This document shows positions 27,631 through 36,233 of a stretch of 61,019 bases of DNA, one piece after another. Positions within the stretch are counted from its first letter, which is position 1. Every line of letters begins with the position of its first letter. Below the pieces are notes generated by a model that worked only from the letters and a program-made list of their open reading frames with translations, made no database searches and was not told where the DNA came from. The stretch is from Alphaproteobacteria bacterium (lineage in GTDB: Bacteria > Pseudomonadota > Alphaproteobacteria > CADEGL01), in NCBI GenBank assembly GCA_026400755.1, contig JAPLOM010000048.1, forward strand, positions 7,085 to 68,103. The letters are read 5' to 3'. A program made the position numbers and the translations under genes.

Positions 27631-28632
27631 TCACTCCGACGCCGGTTGGCCGTCGCGCAGGGCGCGATAGCGCGCCACGTTCTTCAGATGCTCGGCGTAG
27701 GTGCGGGCGAAGCGGTGGCCGCCCGCGCCGTCCGCCACAAAATACAACTCGTCCGTCGCCATGGGCGATAGTGCGGCAGCCAGCGCCGCACGCCCCGGGT
27801 TGGCGATCGGGCCCGGCGGCAAACCTGTGTTGCGGTAAGTGTTATATGGATCGTCCGTCTCCAGATCCTTGCGGGTGAGCGGACGGCCGAGCGGCTCGCC
27901 GCCGCGACTGAGCGCATAGACCACGGTGGGATCGGATTCGAGTCGCATGCCCTGGCGCAGGCGGTTGATGAACACGCCCGCCACCCGCGCGCGCTCGGCC
28001 TCGACGCCGGTTAAGGGCAGGTTCGGCGCGCGCCGCTCCCAGAGTTCAGCCAACGTGCGCTGCATAGCGGCGGCCATACGAGCCATCACGGCGTCGCGCC
28101 TGTCGCCGTATGAATAATTATACGTTTCCGGCAACAGCTCGCCCTCGCCGGGCTGCCTTTCAATCAGGCCGGTCAGGCCTTCCGCAACGGCTACGATCTC
28201 CAGCGCCTCGGCCACCGTCAGCCCTTCAGGCACGGTCAGGCGCCGGACATAGGTCTTGCCGCTGGCCAACAGATCGACGATCGCGTGCGCGCTCGCCTGG
28301 GCGGGGATCTCATACTCACCCGCGCGCAGCGAGCGGCCATGCAGAAGCCGCGCGCCGATCGCAAAGACGAATGGCTGATCGATCACCCCCGCCTGCTCCA
28401 GGCGCCGCGTGATGCCCGAGACGCCCGCACCGGGCGGGATCATGACCAGAACGGTCTCGGCGCTGGGTCCGGGCCGTTCGAAGGCGCGATAGCCCCACAC
28501 GCCCGCACCGGTCGCGCAGAGGAGCAGGACGGCCAAAACAATGAGAAGAAAAATCCGCCACGGATGGCGGCGGCGCGGCGCGGGCGATTCCGAAGAGAGG
28601 CCGTCACCAGGAGGGGCGGCCGAACCCTCCAT
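27631..28632 (-). CDS. mltG: Endolytic transglycosylase MltG, catalytic segment missing
   Basis: A 333-residue protein with a cytoplasmic Pro-rich start, one membrane helix (IFLLIVLAVLLLCATG), a LysM-like part (VMIPPGAGVSGITRRLE) and a YceG domain. The C-terminal half is well conserved: ARVAGVFINRL, RLESDPTVVYAL, YNTYRNTGLPPGPIANPG, ELYFVADGAGGH. Between NLPL and GVEAERARVAG about 15-17 residues that normally contain IVEKET, including the catalytic glutamate (E218 in E. coli), are absent in frame near 28003-28014. The protein may be catalytically dead, or the assembly may be wrong. Four bases separate it from fabF. Confidence 0.85.
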   Translation of the reverse strand: MEGSAAPPGDGLSSESPAPRRRHPWRIFLLIVLAVLLLCATGAGVWGYRAFERPGPSAETVLVMIPPGAGVSGITRRLEQAGVIDQPFVFAIGARLLHGRSLRAGEYEIPAQASAHAIVDLLASGKTYVRRLTVPEGLTVAEALEIVAVAEGLTGLIERQPGEGELLPETYNYSYGDRRDAVMARMAAAMQRTLAELWERRAPNLPLTGVEAERARVAGVFINRLRQGMRLESDPTVVYALSRGGEPLGRPLTRKDLETDDPYNTYRNTGLPPGPIANPGRAALAAALSPMATDELYFVADGAGGHRFARTYAEHLKNVARYRALRDGQPASE

Positions 28633-28636
28633 CCCG

Positions 28637-29899
28637 TCAGGATGCGGCGGAGAAGATCAGCGAGACGTTGGTGCCGCCGAAGCCGAAGGAGTTGCTCATC
28701 ACGTTGTGGAGCGTCTTCTTCTGCGCGACCTTGGCCACCAGGTTGATGTCGCAGCCTTCCGACGGATTCTCGAGGTTGAGCGTCGGCGGCACGACGCCGT
28801 CGCGCATCGCGAGGATGGAGAAGACGGCCTCGACGCTGCCCGCCGCGCCCAGAAGGTGGCCGATGGCCGACTTGGTCGAGGAGACACAGAACTTGTAGGC
28901 GTGCTCGCCGAACAGATGCTTCACCGCGCCCAGCTCGATCTCGTCGCCGAGAGGGGTCGAGGTACCGTGCGCGTTGACGTAGTCGATGTCGGTCGTCTTC
29001 AGGCCCGCGCGCTTCAGCGCGTTACGCATCGCGCGGAACCCGCCGTTGCCGTCCGGCGGCGGCGCGGTGATGTGGTGCGCGTCGCCCGACAGGCCATAGC
29101 CGACCAATTCGGCATAGATTTTCGCGCCGCGCGCCTTGGCGTGCTCGTATTCCTCGAGCACCACGATGCCGGCGCCCTCGCCCATGACGAAGCCGTCGCG
29201 GTCCTTGTCCCACGGACGCGAGCCGCGTTCGGGCGTATCGTTGAAGTTGGTGGACAATGCGCGCGCGGCCGCGAAGCCCGCCATGCCGATGCGGCAGACA
29301 GCCGCTTCCGCGCCGCCCGCGATCATCACGTCAGCGTCGTCGCACTGGATCATGCGCGCGGCGTCGCCTAGCGCGTGCGCGCCGGTCGAGCAAGCCGTCA
29401 CCACCGCGTGGTTCGGGCCCCTGTAACCGTAACGGATCGAGACGTGGCCCGAGGCCAGGTTGATCAGCGCTGCCGGAATGAAGAACGGCGACAGGCGGCG
29501 CGGTCCCTTCTCGTGGAGCAGCAGCGTGCCGTTGTAGATCTCCTCCAGCCCGCCGATGCCCGAACCGATCAGGACGCCCGTGCGATCGAGCGCCTCCTCG
29601 TCAGTCGGCTTCCAGCCCGCGTCGCCGATGGCCTGCTCCGCGGCAGCCAGGGCGTAGACGATGAAGCGGTCCATCCGCCGGCGTTCGCGCGCGTCGACCC
29701 AGTCGTCGGCATTGAACAGCCCGTCGGCGGAGCTGCCTTGCGGCACCTGCCCCGCGATCTTGGACGTGATGTCGGAAACGTCGAAGTTCTTGATCGACGT
29801 GATGCCCGATTCGCCCGCGATCAAGCGCGACCAAGTCTTCTCCACGCCGCAGCCCAGCGGCGTGACGAGACCGAGACCTGTGACGACGACCCGGCGCAT
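28637..29899 (-). CDS. fabF: 3-oxoacyl-ACP synthase II
   Basis: A 420-residue condensing enzyme that elongates acyl-ACP with malonyl-ACP. The catalytic cysteine is C170 in VVTACSTGAH. The two histidines lie in YVNAHGTSTPLGD and KSAIGHLLGAAG, with the lysine just before the second. The start MRRVVVTGLGLVTPLG is standard. It follows acpP by about 75 bases and is followed closely by mltG, the usual acpP-fabF-mltG order. Confidence 0.96.
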   Translation of the reverse strand: MRRVVVTGLGLVTPLGCGVEKTWSRLIAGESGITSIKNFDVSDITSKIAGQVPQGSSADGLFNADDWVDARERRRMDRFIVYALAAAEQAIGDAGWKPTDEEALDRTGVLIGSGIGGLEEIYNGTLLLHEKGPRRLSPFFIPAALINLASGHVSIRYGYRGPNHAVVTACSTGAHALGDAARMIQCDDADVMIAGGAEAAVCRIGMAGFAAARALSTNFNDTPERGSRPWDKDRDGFVMGEGAGIVVLEEYEHAKARGAKIYAELVGYGLSGDAHHITAPPPDGNGGFRAMRNALKRAGLKTTDIDYVNAHGTSTPLGDEIELGAVKHLFGEHAYKFCVSSTKSAIGHLLGAAGSVEAVFSILAMRDGVVPPTLNLENPSEGCDINLVAKVAQKKTLHNVMSNSFGFGGTNVSLIFSAAS

Positions 29900-29974
29900 G
29901 GCGTCAGAGCCCGGCGCGGTCAGTCGGGAGGGAAAGGATCAACGAATGGACCGCCGAACCGAACTCTCGCAAAC

Positions 29975-30217
29975 TCACGTGGCCTGCGAGATATAGTCGA
30001 TGGCGTCCTTCACCGTGACGATCTTCTCGGCGGCATCGTCAGGGATCTCGCAGCCGAACTCTTCTTCGAACGCCATGACCAGTTCGACTGTGTCGAGGCT
30101 GTCCGCGCCCAGGTCATCGATGAACTTCGCGCTGCCCGTAACCTTGGCTTCGTCCACGCCCAGGTGCTCGACCACGATCTTCTTCACGCGTTCGGCGACG
30201 TCGTTGCTATCTGCCAT
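29975..30217 (-). CDS. acpP: Acyl carrier protein
   Basis: An 80-residue, strongly acidic four-helix protein. S40 in [15 protein letters not shown] is the site of 4'-phosphopantetheine attachment. It carries growing acyl chains for FabF, FabG and FabD, all encoded alongside. A possible -10 (TATGAT on the minus strand, 30320-30325) lies in the 153-base gap between fabG and acpP, so it may have its own promoter, as the most abundant product of the cluster would need. Confidence 0.97.
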   Translation of the reverse strand: MADSNDVAERVKKIVVEHLGVDEAKVTGSAKFIDDLGADSLDTVELVMAFEEEFGCEIPDDAAEKIVTVKDAIDYISQAT

Positions 30218-30349
30218 CTATGAGTTCCCTTGAGTGACTTTTCTGAAGTTACATCCGCCGAACCGGCGCGCCGGCGATCGCCCCCTGAAACACTGCGCCG
30301 CTAAAAGGCGCGGCTTCGTATCATAGTCCCAGCGCGTTTTCTAGCGTCT

Positions 30350-30361
30350 GGCCGTACGGCC
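30350..30361. repeat. GGCCGTACGGCC palindrome in fabG-acpP gap
   Basis: A perfect 12-bp palindrome nine bases beyond the acpP-proximal end of fabG, that is, upstream of the fabG start and downstream in transcription of nothing on the minus strand except the acpP-fabG gap itself. No T tract follows on either strand, so it is not a convincing terminator; a protein-binding site is as likely. Confidence 0.25.
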
Positions 30362-30370
30362 AATTTCCCA

Positions 30371-31108
30371 TCATATCATCGCCATACCGCCGTTCACATG
30401 CAAGGTCTGGCCCGTGACGTACGCGGCCTCCTGCGAGGCCAGGTAGACGGCGGCCCCGGCGATATCAGCAACGGCGCCCAGGCGCGCGGACGGGATGCGT
30501 TCCAAAAGCTTCTTCCGCTGCTCTTCCGTCAAGGCGTCGGTCATCGGCGTGGCGATGAAGCCAGGCGCGATGCAGTTCGCCGTGATACTGCGCGAGGCCA
30601 CTTCGGCGGCCAGCGCCTTGGTCATGCCGATCATGCCGGCCTTGGCGGCGGCATAATTGGCTTGGCCGGGATTGCCCGTCACGCCCACGATCGAGGTGAT
30701 GCCGATGATCCGGCCCCAGCGCCGCTTCATCATGCCGCGCAAACACGCCTTGGACAGGCGGAACGCGGCTGTGAGATTGACGTTAAGGACGGTCTGCCAA
30801 TCCTCCTCGCTCATCCGCATGGCCAGCGTGTCGCGCGTGAGGCCCGCGTTGTTGACCAGGATGTCGAGCGCGCCCAACTCGGCCTCGACCGTCTTCACCA
30901 GCGGCTCGGCCGCGGCGGGATCGCCGAGGTCGGCGGGCGTCACGATCGCGCGCTCGCCCAGCTCGGCCTTCAGCGCGTCCAGCGCCTCGCGCCGCGTGCC
31001 GGACAGCGCGACCTTCGCGCCCTGGGCATGGAGCGCACGGGCGATCGCGCCGCCGATGCCGCCGGACGCACCGGTGACCAGCGCCGACTTGCCGCTCAGA
31101 TCGAACAT
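30371..31108 (-). CDS. fabG: 3-oxoacyl-ACP reductase
   Basis: A 245-residue NADPH-dependent SDR that reduces 3-oxoacyl-ACP. The cofactor motif TGASGGIGGAIA starts at residue 13, NNAG is in ILVNNAGLTRD, serine lies in ITSIVGVTG and the Tyr/Lys pair in NYAAAKAGM. Its C-terminal QTLHVNGGMAMI is the standard FabG end. It lies between fabD (9 bases) and acpP. Confidence 0.95.
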   Translation of the reverse strand: MFDLSGKSALVTGASGGIGGAIARALHAQGAKVALSGTRREALDALKAELGERAIVTPADLGDPAAAEPLVKTVEAELGALDILVNNAGLTRDTLAMRMSEEDWQTVLNVNLTAAFRLSKACLRGMMKRRWGRIIGITSIVGVTGNPGQANYAAAKAGMIGMTKALAAEVASRSITANCIAPGFIATPMTDALTEEQRKKLLERIPSARLGAVADIAGAAVYLASQEAAYVTGQTLHVNGGMAMI

Positions 31109-31117
31109 CGAAATCTC

Positions 31118-32059
31118 CTAGAAGAGTTTGATCAACGCGTCGATGTCGCCAGGCGCGCCAACCGACAGAGCGTTCATGTCCTTGCTGATCCGCTTGACCA
31201 GTCCAGACAGGACCTTGCCCGCGCCCAACTCGACCACCATGTCGACGTCGTGCGCACGCATGTAGAGGATGCTTTCGCGCCACCGAACCAGCGCCGTCAC
31301 CTGCTCGACCAAAAGGCGGCGGATCTCGGCGGGGTCGGTCACGGCGGACGCCGTCACGTTGGCAATCACCGGCACCGACGGCGGCGCCATCGCCACCGTG
31401 CCCAGCTTCTCCTCCATGACTCGCGCGGCGGGCTCCATCAACGCGCAATGGAACGGTGCGCTGACCGGAAGCATGATCGCGCGCTTGGCACCCTTTGCCT
31501 TGGCAAGTTCCGCCGCGCGCGCGACGGCCGCTGCCGCGCCGCTGATGACCACCTGCTCGTCGGAATTGTCGTTCGCCGCCTGGCAGGCCTCACCCTGAGA
31601 TGCTTCTTCGGTCACCGCGCGCACAGCATCGAGGCCAAGGCCGAGGACGGCCACCATGGCGCCCTGCCCGACAGGCACAGCCTTCTGCATGGCCTGGCCG
31701 CGTGTCTTGAGAAGTCGCGCCGTGTCGGCCAGCGAAAACGTACCCGCCGCCGCCAGGGCCGAATACTCGCCCAACGAGTGCCCGGCCACGAAGTTCGCCA
31801 CCTGGCCGATCTTGTGACCGGCCTCCTTCTCCACCACGCGGACGACCGCCATGCTGACCGCCATCAAGGCGGGCTGTGCGTTCTCGGTCAGAACCAGATC
31901 GGTTTCCGGCCCCTCGAACATCAGGCGGGACAGGTTTTGCCCCAGGGCATCGTCAACCTCTTGAAAAACCTGGTGGGCCGCCGGAAAGGCGGTGGCCAGG
32001 TCCCGTCCCATTCCGACCGCCTGGGAGCCTTGGCCGGGAAACACGAATGCGCGCGCCAT
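31118..32059 (-). CDS. fabD: Malonyl-CoA:ACP transacylase
   Basis: A 313-residue acyltransferase loading malonate onto ACP. It begins with AFVFPGQGSQAVGMG, has the nucleophile S95 in GHSLGEYSAL and the catalytic His in SAPFHCALM. It is first gene of the fabD-fabG-acpP-fabF-mltG group, divergent from rpsF. Confidence 0.96.
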   Translation of the reverse strand: MARAFVFPGQGSQAVGMGRDLATAFPAAHQVFQEVDDALGQNLSRLMFEGPETDLVLTENAQPALMAVSMAVVRVVEKEAGHKIGQVANFVAGHSLGEYSALAAAGTFSLADTARLLKTRGQAMQKAVPVGQGAMVAVLGLGLDAVRAVTEEASQGEACQAANDNSDEQVVISGAAAAVARAAELAKAKGAKRAIMLPVSAPFHCALMEPAARVMEEKLGTVAMAPPSVPVIANVTASAVTDPAEIRRLLVEQVTALVRWRESILYMRAHDVDMVVELGAGKVLSGLVKRISKDMNALSVGAPGDIDALIKLF

Positions 32060-32167
32060 GGAGAATCGCCGTTGGAGAAGCCGGGGACAGTGATACCCTG
32101 GCTTCCCGGCCTGTCAAGGCGACGGTTCCGGCCCGTCACCTAAGGGCCTTTTTGCCTGGAAAACCCT

Positions 32168-32195
32168 TGCGGAAAAGGGTGCTTGCTGTATAAAG
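32168..32195 (+). promoter_or_regulatory. Predicted promoter of the rpsF operon
   Basis: TTGCGG (32168-32173) and TATAAA (32190-32195) are 16 bases apart, about 100 bases before rpsF. A second, consensus-perfect TATAAT lies at 32257-32262, nearer the gene but without a good -35. Two start points for a ribosomal-protein operon would be normal. Confidence 0.5.
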
Positions 32196-32294
32196 CGGGC
32201 GCTCACGGAAGGTCGGTGCGCGTCGAGCGGGTCCCGAACGAGATCTCGCTGTGGCGTATAATGTTTTTGCGCCGCCGCCAATCGAGGAGACCTT

Positions 32295-32795
32295 ATGGCG
32301 TACTACGAGAACATCATCATTGCCCGCCAGGAGATTTCTCCCGCGCAGGTCGATGCGCTGGTCGAGAAGTTCACGGGCATCGTGACCGAGGGCGGCGGCA
32401 CCGTCACGAAGAAGGAATATTGGGGCCTTCGCAGCCTGTCCTACCGGATGAAGAAGAACCGGAAGGCGCATTACGTGCTGCTGAACCTGGATGCGCCGCC
32501 GGCCGCCGTGAAGGAGCTGGAGCGTAACGAGGGCCTCGACGAAGACATTTTGCGCTTCATCACCGTGCGCGTGGAAGCGTTGGAAGAAGGTCAATCGGCC
32601 ATGATGCGCCGCGACCGTGACGAACGCAGCGACTTCGGCGGCGGCGGACGCGGCTTCGGCGGTCCCGGCCGCGGTGGTTTCCGTGGCGGCCCCGGCGGTG
32701 GACGCGGCGGTTTCCGTGATGAAGGCGGCCGTGGCCGCGGACGCGATGGCGACGCCCCCGCCCCCGCCGCGCCGGTCGAAGGAGAGACGGCATGA
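32295..32795 (+). CDS. rpsF: Ribosomal protein S6 with Gly/Arg-rich C-terminal tail
   Basis: A 166-residue small-subunit protein. Residues 1-105 are an ordinary S6 ([32 protein letters not shown]), which pairs with S18 on the platform. Residues 107-166 form an unusual tail: a Gly/Arg/Phe-rich stretch at 114-150 with RGGF- and GRGRGR-type repeats, then an Ala/Pro/Glu end. GGAG precedes the ATG. Its 3' end overlaps rpsR by four bases, so both partners are made together. Confidence 0.95.
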   Translation: MAYYENIIIARQEISPAQVDALVEKFTGIVTEGGGTVTKKEYWGLRSLSYRMKKNRKAHYVLLNLDAPPAAVKELERNEGLDEDILRFITVRVEALEEGQSAMMRRDRDERSDFGGGGRGFGGPGRGGFRGGPGGGRGGFRDEGGRGRGRDGDAPAPAAPVEGETA

Positions 32796-33076
32796 GAGAC
32801 GCAGCCCCCAAGCGTGATGGTGCTGGTGGTGGCGCTGGTGGCGCGGCCGCAGGCCGCCGCCCGTTCTTTCGTCGCCGCAAGAGCTGCCCGTTCTCGGGCC
32901 CGAACGCGCCGAAGATCGACTACAAGGACGTGCGCATGCTGTCCCGCTTCATCTCGGAGCGCGGCAAGATCGTCCCGAGCCGCATCACGGCCGTGTCGAC
33001 CAAGAAGCAGCGCGAGCTGACCAAGGCGATCAAGCGCGCCCGTTATCTCGGCCTGCTGCCCTACATGATCCATTAA
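32792..33076 (+). CDS. rpsR: Ribosomal protein S18
   Basis: A 94-residue S18. The C-terminal 70 residues are standard ([37 protein letters not shown] in part, then a basic end LGLLPYMIH). The N-terminal 22 residues are Gly/Ala-rich. The ATG overlaps the rpsF stop. A GC-rich hairpin-prone gap of about 110 bases follows before the DUF2232 gene. Confidence 0.96.
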   Translation: MRDAAPKRDGAGGGAGGAAAGRRPFFRRRKSCPFSGPNAPKIDYKDVRMLSRFISERGKIVPSRITAVSTKKQRELTKAIKRARYLGLLPYMIH

Positions 33077-33188
33077 ACCCGCGCCGCTTCGGCGGTCGCG
33101 AGGTCACGGCGCCGGCAAGGTCCCATTTTCGGGGCCCCGGCCGCCGCGCCGCCATCGGGCGGCGAGACGTGGAGTTGGATTCGAAACC

Positions 33189-34133
33189 ATGTCGAAGACG
33201 ACGGTGATCGCGCTCGTGGGTGGCGTTGCGAGCGCGTTGCTGTTCGTCGCGCTGCTGACCGGCACTCCGGCCGCCATGCTGTTCGTCTACATGGTGCCGC
33301 TGCCGCTGTTCCTGGTCGGCTTTTCCCAAGGCTTGGTCGCCGCCGCCATCGCGGCCGCCGGCGCCGCGGTGGTGACAGGCGCCATCGGCGGCCTATCCCT
33401 GGCCTTGATCTTCGGCGTCGCGATCGCCCTGCCTGTTCTCTTCACCGTGCGCCAAGCGCTGTTGTCACGCACCAGTCCGGACGGCACGGCCGAATGGTAT
33501 CCGCCCGGATTGCTGCTGGGTTGGCTGACCGGCCTGGCCGCCACGGCGCTTGCGTTGGTGGTGTTGGTCCAATGGGGCGGCGGCGGCGATCTGCCTGACG
33601 CGATCCGCGCCCGCTTTCAGGAGGGGCTGGCGCAGTTCCAAGGAGACCCCGACACAGCCGCCGTGGCCGCGCGGCTGGAAATGTGGGTCGACGTGCTGGC
33701 CAATTTCCTGCCCGCCATCCTGGCCTCGGTGTGGCTGGTCGTCCTGTCGCTGAACGCCATCGTCGCCCAAGGCGCCTTGACCCGCGGCGGTCATGCCAAG
33801 CGCCCTACGCCGCGGCTTTCCACCATCGAGCCGCCGGGCTGGGTGATGTACGCCCTGGCCGCCACGCTGCTGGCTTGGGTTACCGGCCTGGATGGACTTG
33901 AATTCCTGGGCCAGAACTTGACTCCGGTGCTGGCCATTCCTTTCTTCTTCGTCGGTCTAGCGGTCGTACACAGCTTCGCCCGCCGTTTCTCCGGTCGCGC
34001 CCTGATCTTGGCCGCGTTCTACATGATATTGATCTTGCTCGGCTTTCTTGCCATGTTGCCGGTCACCGCGATAGGGTTCGCGGAGACGTGGACGCAGTTC
34101 CGACGGCGCTGGGCCAGAGCCGAGCCCGTTTAG
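33189..34133 (+). CDS. DUF2232 multi-pass membrane protein
   Basis: A 314-residue, very hydrophobic protein with about eight predicted membrane helices and few charged loops. It matches the DUF2232 pattern, found between rpsR and rplI in many alphaproteobacteria. Function is unknown; a link to ribosome or envelope assembly is only suggested by position. Spacing of 13 bases to rplI indicates the same operon. Confidence 0.7.
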   Translation: MSKTTVIALVGGVASALLFVALLTGTPAAMLFVYMVPLPLFLVGFSQGLVAAAIAAAGAAVVTGAIGGLSLALIFGVAIALPVLFTVRQALLSRTSPDGTAEWYPPGLLLGWLTGLAATALALVVLVQWGGGGDLPDAIRARFQEGLAQFQGDPDTAAVAARLEMWVDVLANFLPAILASVWLVVLSLNAIVAQGALTRGGHAKRPTPRLSTIEPPGWVMYALAATLLAWVTGLDGLEFLGQNLTPVLAIPFFFVGLAVVHSFARRFSGRALILAAFYMILILLGFLAMLPVTAIGFAETWTQFRRRWARAEPV

Positions 34134-34146
34134 AGAGGACGACCCA

Positions 34147-34788
34147 ATGCAAGTCATTCTACTGGAGCGCATCGAGCGCCTGGGCAACATGGGCGACGTG
34201 GTCAACGTCAAGCCCGGCTTCGCGCGGAATTTCCTTCTGCCGAAGAAGAAGGCGTTGCGCGCGACCGACGAGAACAAGGCGTTCTTCGACAAAAAGCGCG
34301 TCGAACTCGAAGCCAGCAACAACCAGCGCCGCGATGCGGCCGGTGCCCAGGCCGCGAAGGTCAAGGGCCTCTCGGTCCTGCTCGTTCGCCAGGCCGGCGA
34401 GACCGCGCAGCTTTACGGCTCGGTCAGTGCCCGCGACATCGCGGAAGCCATCACCAATGCCGGCCATGCCGTGAATCGCACCCAGGTGCTGCCCGACCGT
34501 CCGATCAAGACGCTGGGCCTTTACCCCGTCCGCGTCGCGCTGCACCCGGAAGTGATCGAGTCCGTCACGGTCAACGTGGCGCGCAACGCCGAAGAGGGCG
34601 AGCGCCAGACACGCGGCGAAACCATTACCGCGACGGACGAGGAAGAGCCCGAGGTCGCGATCGAGGAATTGGTGGAGACGCCGCCTGAGGCGTCTGCGGA
34701 AGCCGAGAATGCTGAAGAAGTTACGGCCGAAGCGAAGCCCAAGGCGAAGCGCAAGAAAGCCAAGGCGAAGGACAACGAGGAGGAGTAA
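34147..34788 (+). CDS. rplI: Ribosomal protein L9 with extended C-terminus
   Basis: A 213-residue L9. The N-terminal globular domain is clear ([34 protein letters not shown]), the connecting helix follows, and the second domain ends near residue 150 ([18 protein letters not shown]). The final 60 residues are a Glu-rich then Lys-rich tail, a common alphaproteobacterial extension. GAGAGGACGACCC precedes the ATG. Confidence 0.95.
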   Translation: MQVILLERIERLGNMGDVVNVKPGFARNFLLPKKKALRATDENKAFFDKKRVELEASNNQRRDAAGAQAAKVKGLSVLLVRQAGETAQLYGSVSARDIAEAITNAGHAVNRTQVLPDRPIKTLGLYPVRVALHPEVIESVTVNVARNAEEGERQTRGETITATDEEEPEVAIEELVETPPEASAEAENAEEVTAEAKPKAKRKKAKAKDNEEE

Positions 34789-34800
34789 CCTCTCCTCGAA

Positions 34801-34846
34801 TTTCCGGCGGGTCTCCTAGCGGCGGTGGGGTCGGGAGACCCGGAAA
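34801..34846 (+). terminator. Intergenic hairpin between rplI and cfa
   Basis: GGGTCTCC (34809-34816) pairs with GGAGACCC (34834-34841), extended by TTTCC/GGAAA outside a three-base bulge. No T run follows, so it may attenuate or stabilise the rplI 3' end rather than fully stop transcription into cfa. Confidence 0.4.
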
Positions 34847-34860
34847 ACATGGGGGAGCAG

Positions 34861-36087
34861 ATGCTATTTGCGCGTCTGTTGCATCATGTGGTTCGCACCG
34901 GCACCCTGACGGTCGTCGACGCCAACGGCGTCACGCACCGGTTCGGTGACGGTAGCGGTCACCCTATCGCCATCAAGCTCCACGACCGCGAGCTTCACTA
35001 CAAATTATTCTTTAATCCCGAACTCCATCTGGGCGAAGCCTACATGGAGGGCACGCTGACCTTCGAGGAAGGCACGCTGCGGGATCTTCTGATTCTATTC
35101 GGCCACAATCTGGCGAACTATCGGCAACAGGGCTTCCACCGCGCGGCCAGCCGTCTGCGCACGATGCTGCGCCATCTGTGGCAGCACAATCCGATCGGCC
35201 GCGCGAAGGAAAACGTCGCGCATCATTACGACCTATCGGGAAGGCTTTACGATCTGTTCCTCGACAAGGACCGGCAATACTCCTGCGCTTACTTCCTGAC
35301 CGGCAACGACACGATCGAGAGCGCGCAGGAGAACAAGAAGCGCCATATCGCGGCCAAGCTTCTGCTGAAGCCGGGACAGAAGGTGCTGGATATCGGCTCG
35401 GGCTGGGGTGGCCTGGCGCTCTATTTGGCCGACGTCGCCAACGTAGACGTGACGGGCGTGACCCTGTCGGAAGAACAGCATGCGCTTTCGACCCGCCGCG
35501 CCGCCGAGGGCGGGCTTTCGAACCGCGTGCGCTTTCATCTGAAGGACTACCGGAACGAAACCGATCGCTACGACCGTATCGTTTCCGTCGGTATGTTCGA
35601 GCACGTCGGCGCCCAGCACTATGACGAGTTCTTCGCCCAGGTTCGTACGCTTTTGAAGGACGACGGCGTGATGCTGCTGCACTCCATCGGCCGGATGGAG
35701 CCGCCGAGCCACACCAATGCCTGGCTGCGCAAATACATCTTCCCGGGCGGCTACTCCCCTGCCCTTTCCGAGGCCGTCGCCGCGGTCGAGCGCGCGGGTC
35801 TGTGGATCACCGACGTCGAGATCCTGCGCCTGCACTACGCCGAAACGCTGGCCGAGTGGACGCGCCGCTTCCGCGCCAACCGCGATGTGATCGAGAAACT
35901 ATACGATGAACGTTTCTGCCGGATGTGGGAATTCTATCTAACGGGCTGCGAGGTCTCGTTCCGATATTTCGACCAGATGGTCTTCCAGATGCAGATCGCC
36001 AAGAAACCGGACGCCGTGCCGCTGACCCGCGATTACATGACCGAATGGGAACGTGACCAGCGGCGCGGAATGGCGGCAGCGCAGTAA
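34861..36087 (+). CDS. Cyclopropane-fatty-acyl-phospholipid synthase family methyltransferase
   Basis: A 408-residue SAM-dependent enzyme. An N-terminal lipid-binding part is followed by NVAHHYDLSGRLYDLFLD, the Cfa family signature, and SAM motif I KVLDIGSGWGGLALYLA. Then come VTLSEEQHALS, VSVGMFEHVG and an aromatic C-terminal region (MWEFYLTGCEVSFRYFDQM). It would methylenate cis double bonds of membrane phospholipids. I start at 34861; ATG at 34849 is an alternative. It interrupts the otherwise standard rplI-dnaB adjacency. Confidence 0.88.
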   Translation: MLFARLLHHVVRTGTLTVVDANGVTHRFGDGSGHPIAIKLHDRELHYKLFFNPELHLGEAYMEGTLTFEEGTLRDLLILFGHNLANYRQQGFHRAASRLRTMLRHLWQHNPIGRAKENVAHHYDLSGRLYDLFLDKDRQYSCAYFLTGNDTIESAQENKKRHIAAKLLLKPGQKVLDIGSGWGGLALYLADVANVDVTGVTLSEEQHALSTRRAAEGGLSNRVRFHLKDYRNETDRYDRIVSVGMFEHVGAQHYDEFFAQVRTLLKDDGVMLLHSIGRMEPPSHTNAWLRKYIFPGGYSPALSEAVAAVERAGLWITDVEILRLHYAETLAEWTRRFRANRDVIEKLYDERFCRMWEFYLTGCEVSFRYFDQMVFQMQIAKKPDAVPLTRDYMTEWERDQRRGMAAAQ

Positions 36088-36090
36088 CGC

Positions 36091-36133
36091 TTATCCCCAT
36101 TCTCCACATCCTGTGGATCGATCTTCTGGGGAT
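36091..36133. repeat. Nested inverted repeat with DnaA-box-like arms upstream of dnaB
   Basis: TCCACA-TCC-TGTGGA (36103-36117) is a perfect 6-bp hairpin. It is enclosed by ATCCCCA (36093-36099) and TGGGGAT (36127-36133). TTATCCCCA at 36091-36099 differs from the DnaA box consensus at one position. It lies just after the cfa stop and about 100 bases before dnaB; terminator and regulatory roles are both possible. Confidence 0.4.
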
Positions 36134-36233
36134 GGTTCTACCGAACCGACATTTGCGGTTACGCCGGAGATCGGCGGCTGATACCCTCTCTTAGTCCGCG
36201 GTCACCTCCAAGCGCGATTGAGCATCGGGCATC

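Noticed and set aside
27631-28632. mltG as a frameshifted pseudogene
   Set aside because: The frame is open throughout and flanking motifs are intact; the loss is an in-frame deletion, so it is kept as a CDS.
30218-30370. Riboswitch or fatty-acid regulator site in the fabG-acpP gap
   Set aside because: Several GC-rich palindromes occur, but none matches a known regulator motif or riboswitch core that I can recognise.
33077-33188. Rho-independent terminator after rpsR
   Set aside because: GC-rich hairpins such as CCGC-TTCG-GCGG exist but no T tract follows, and the DUF2232 gene is likely co-transcribed.
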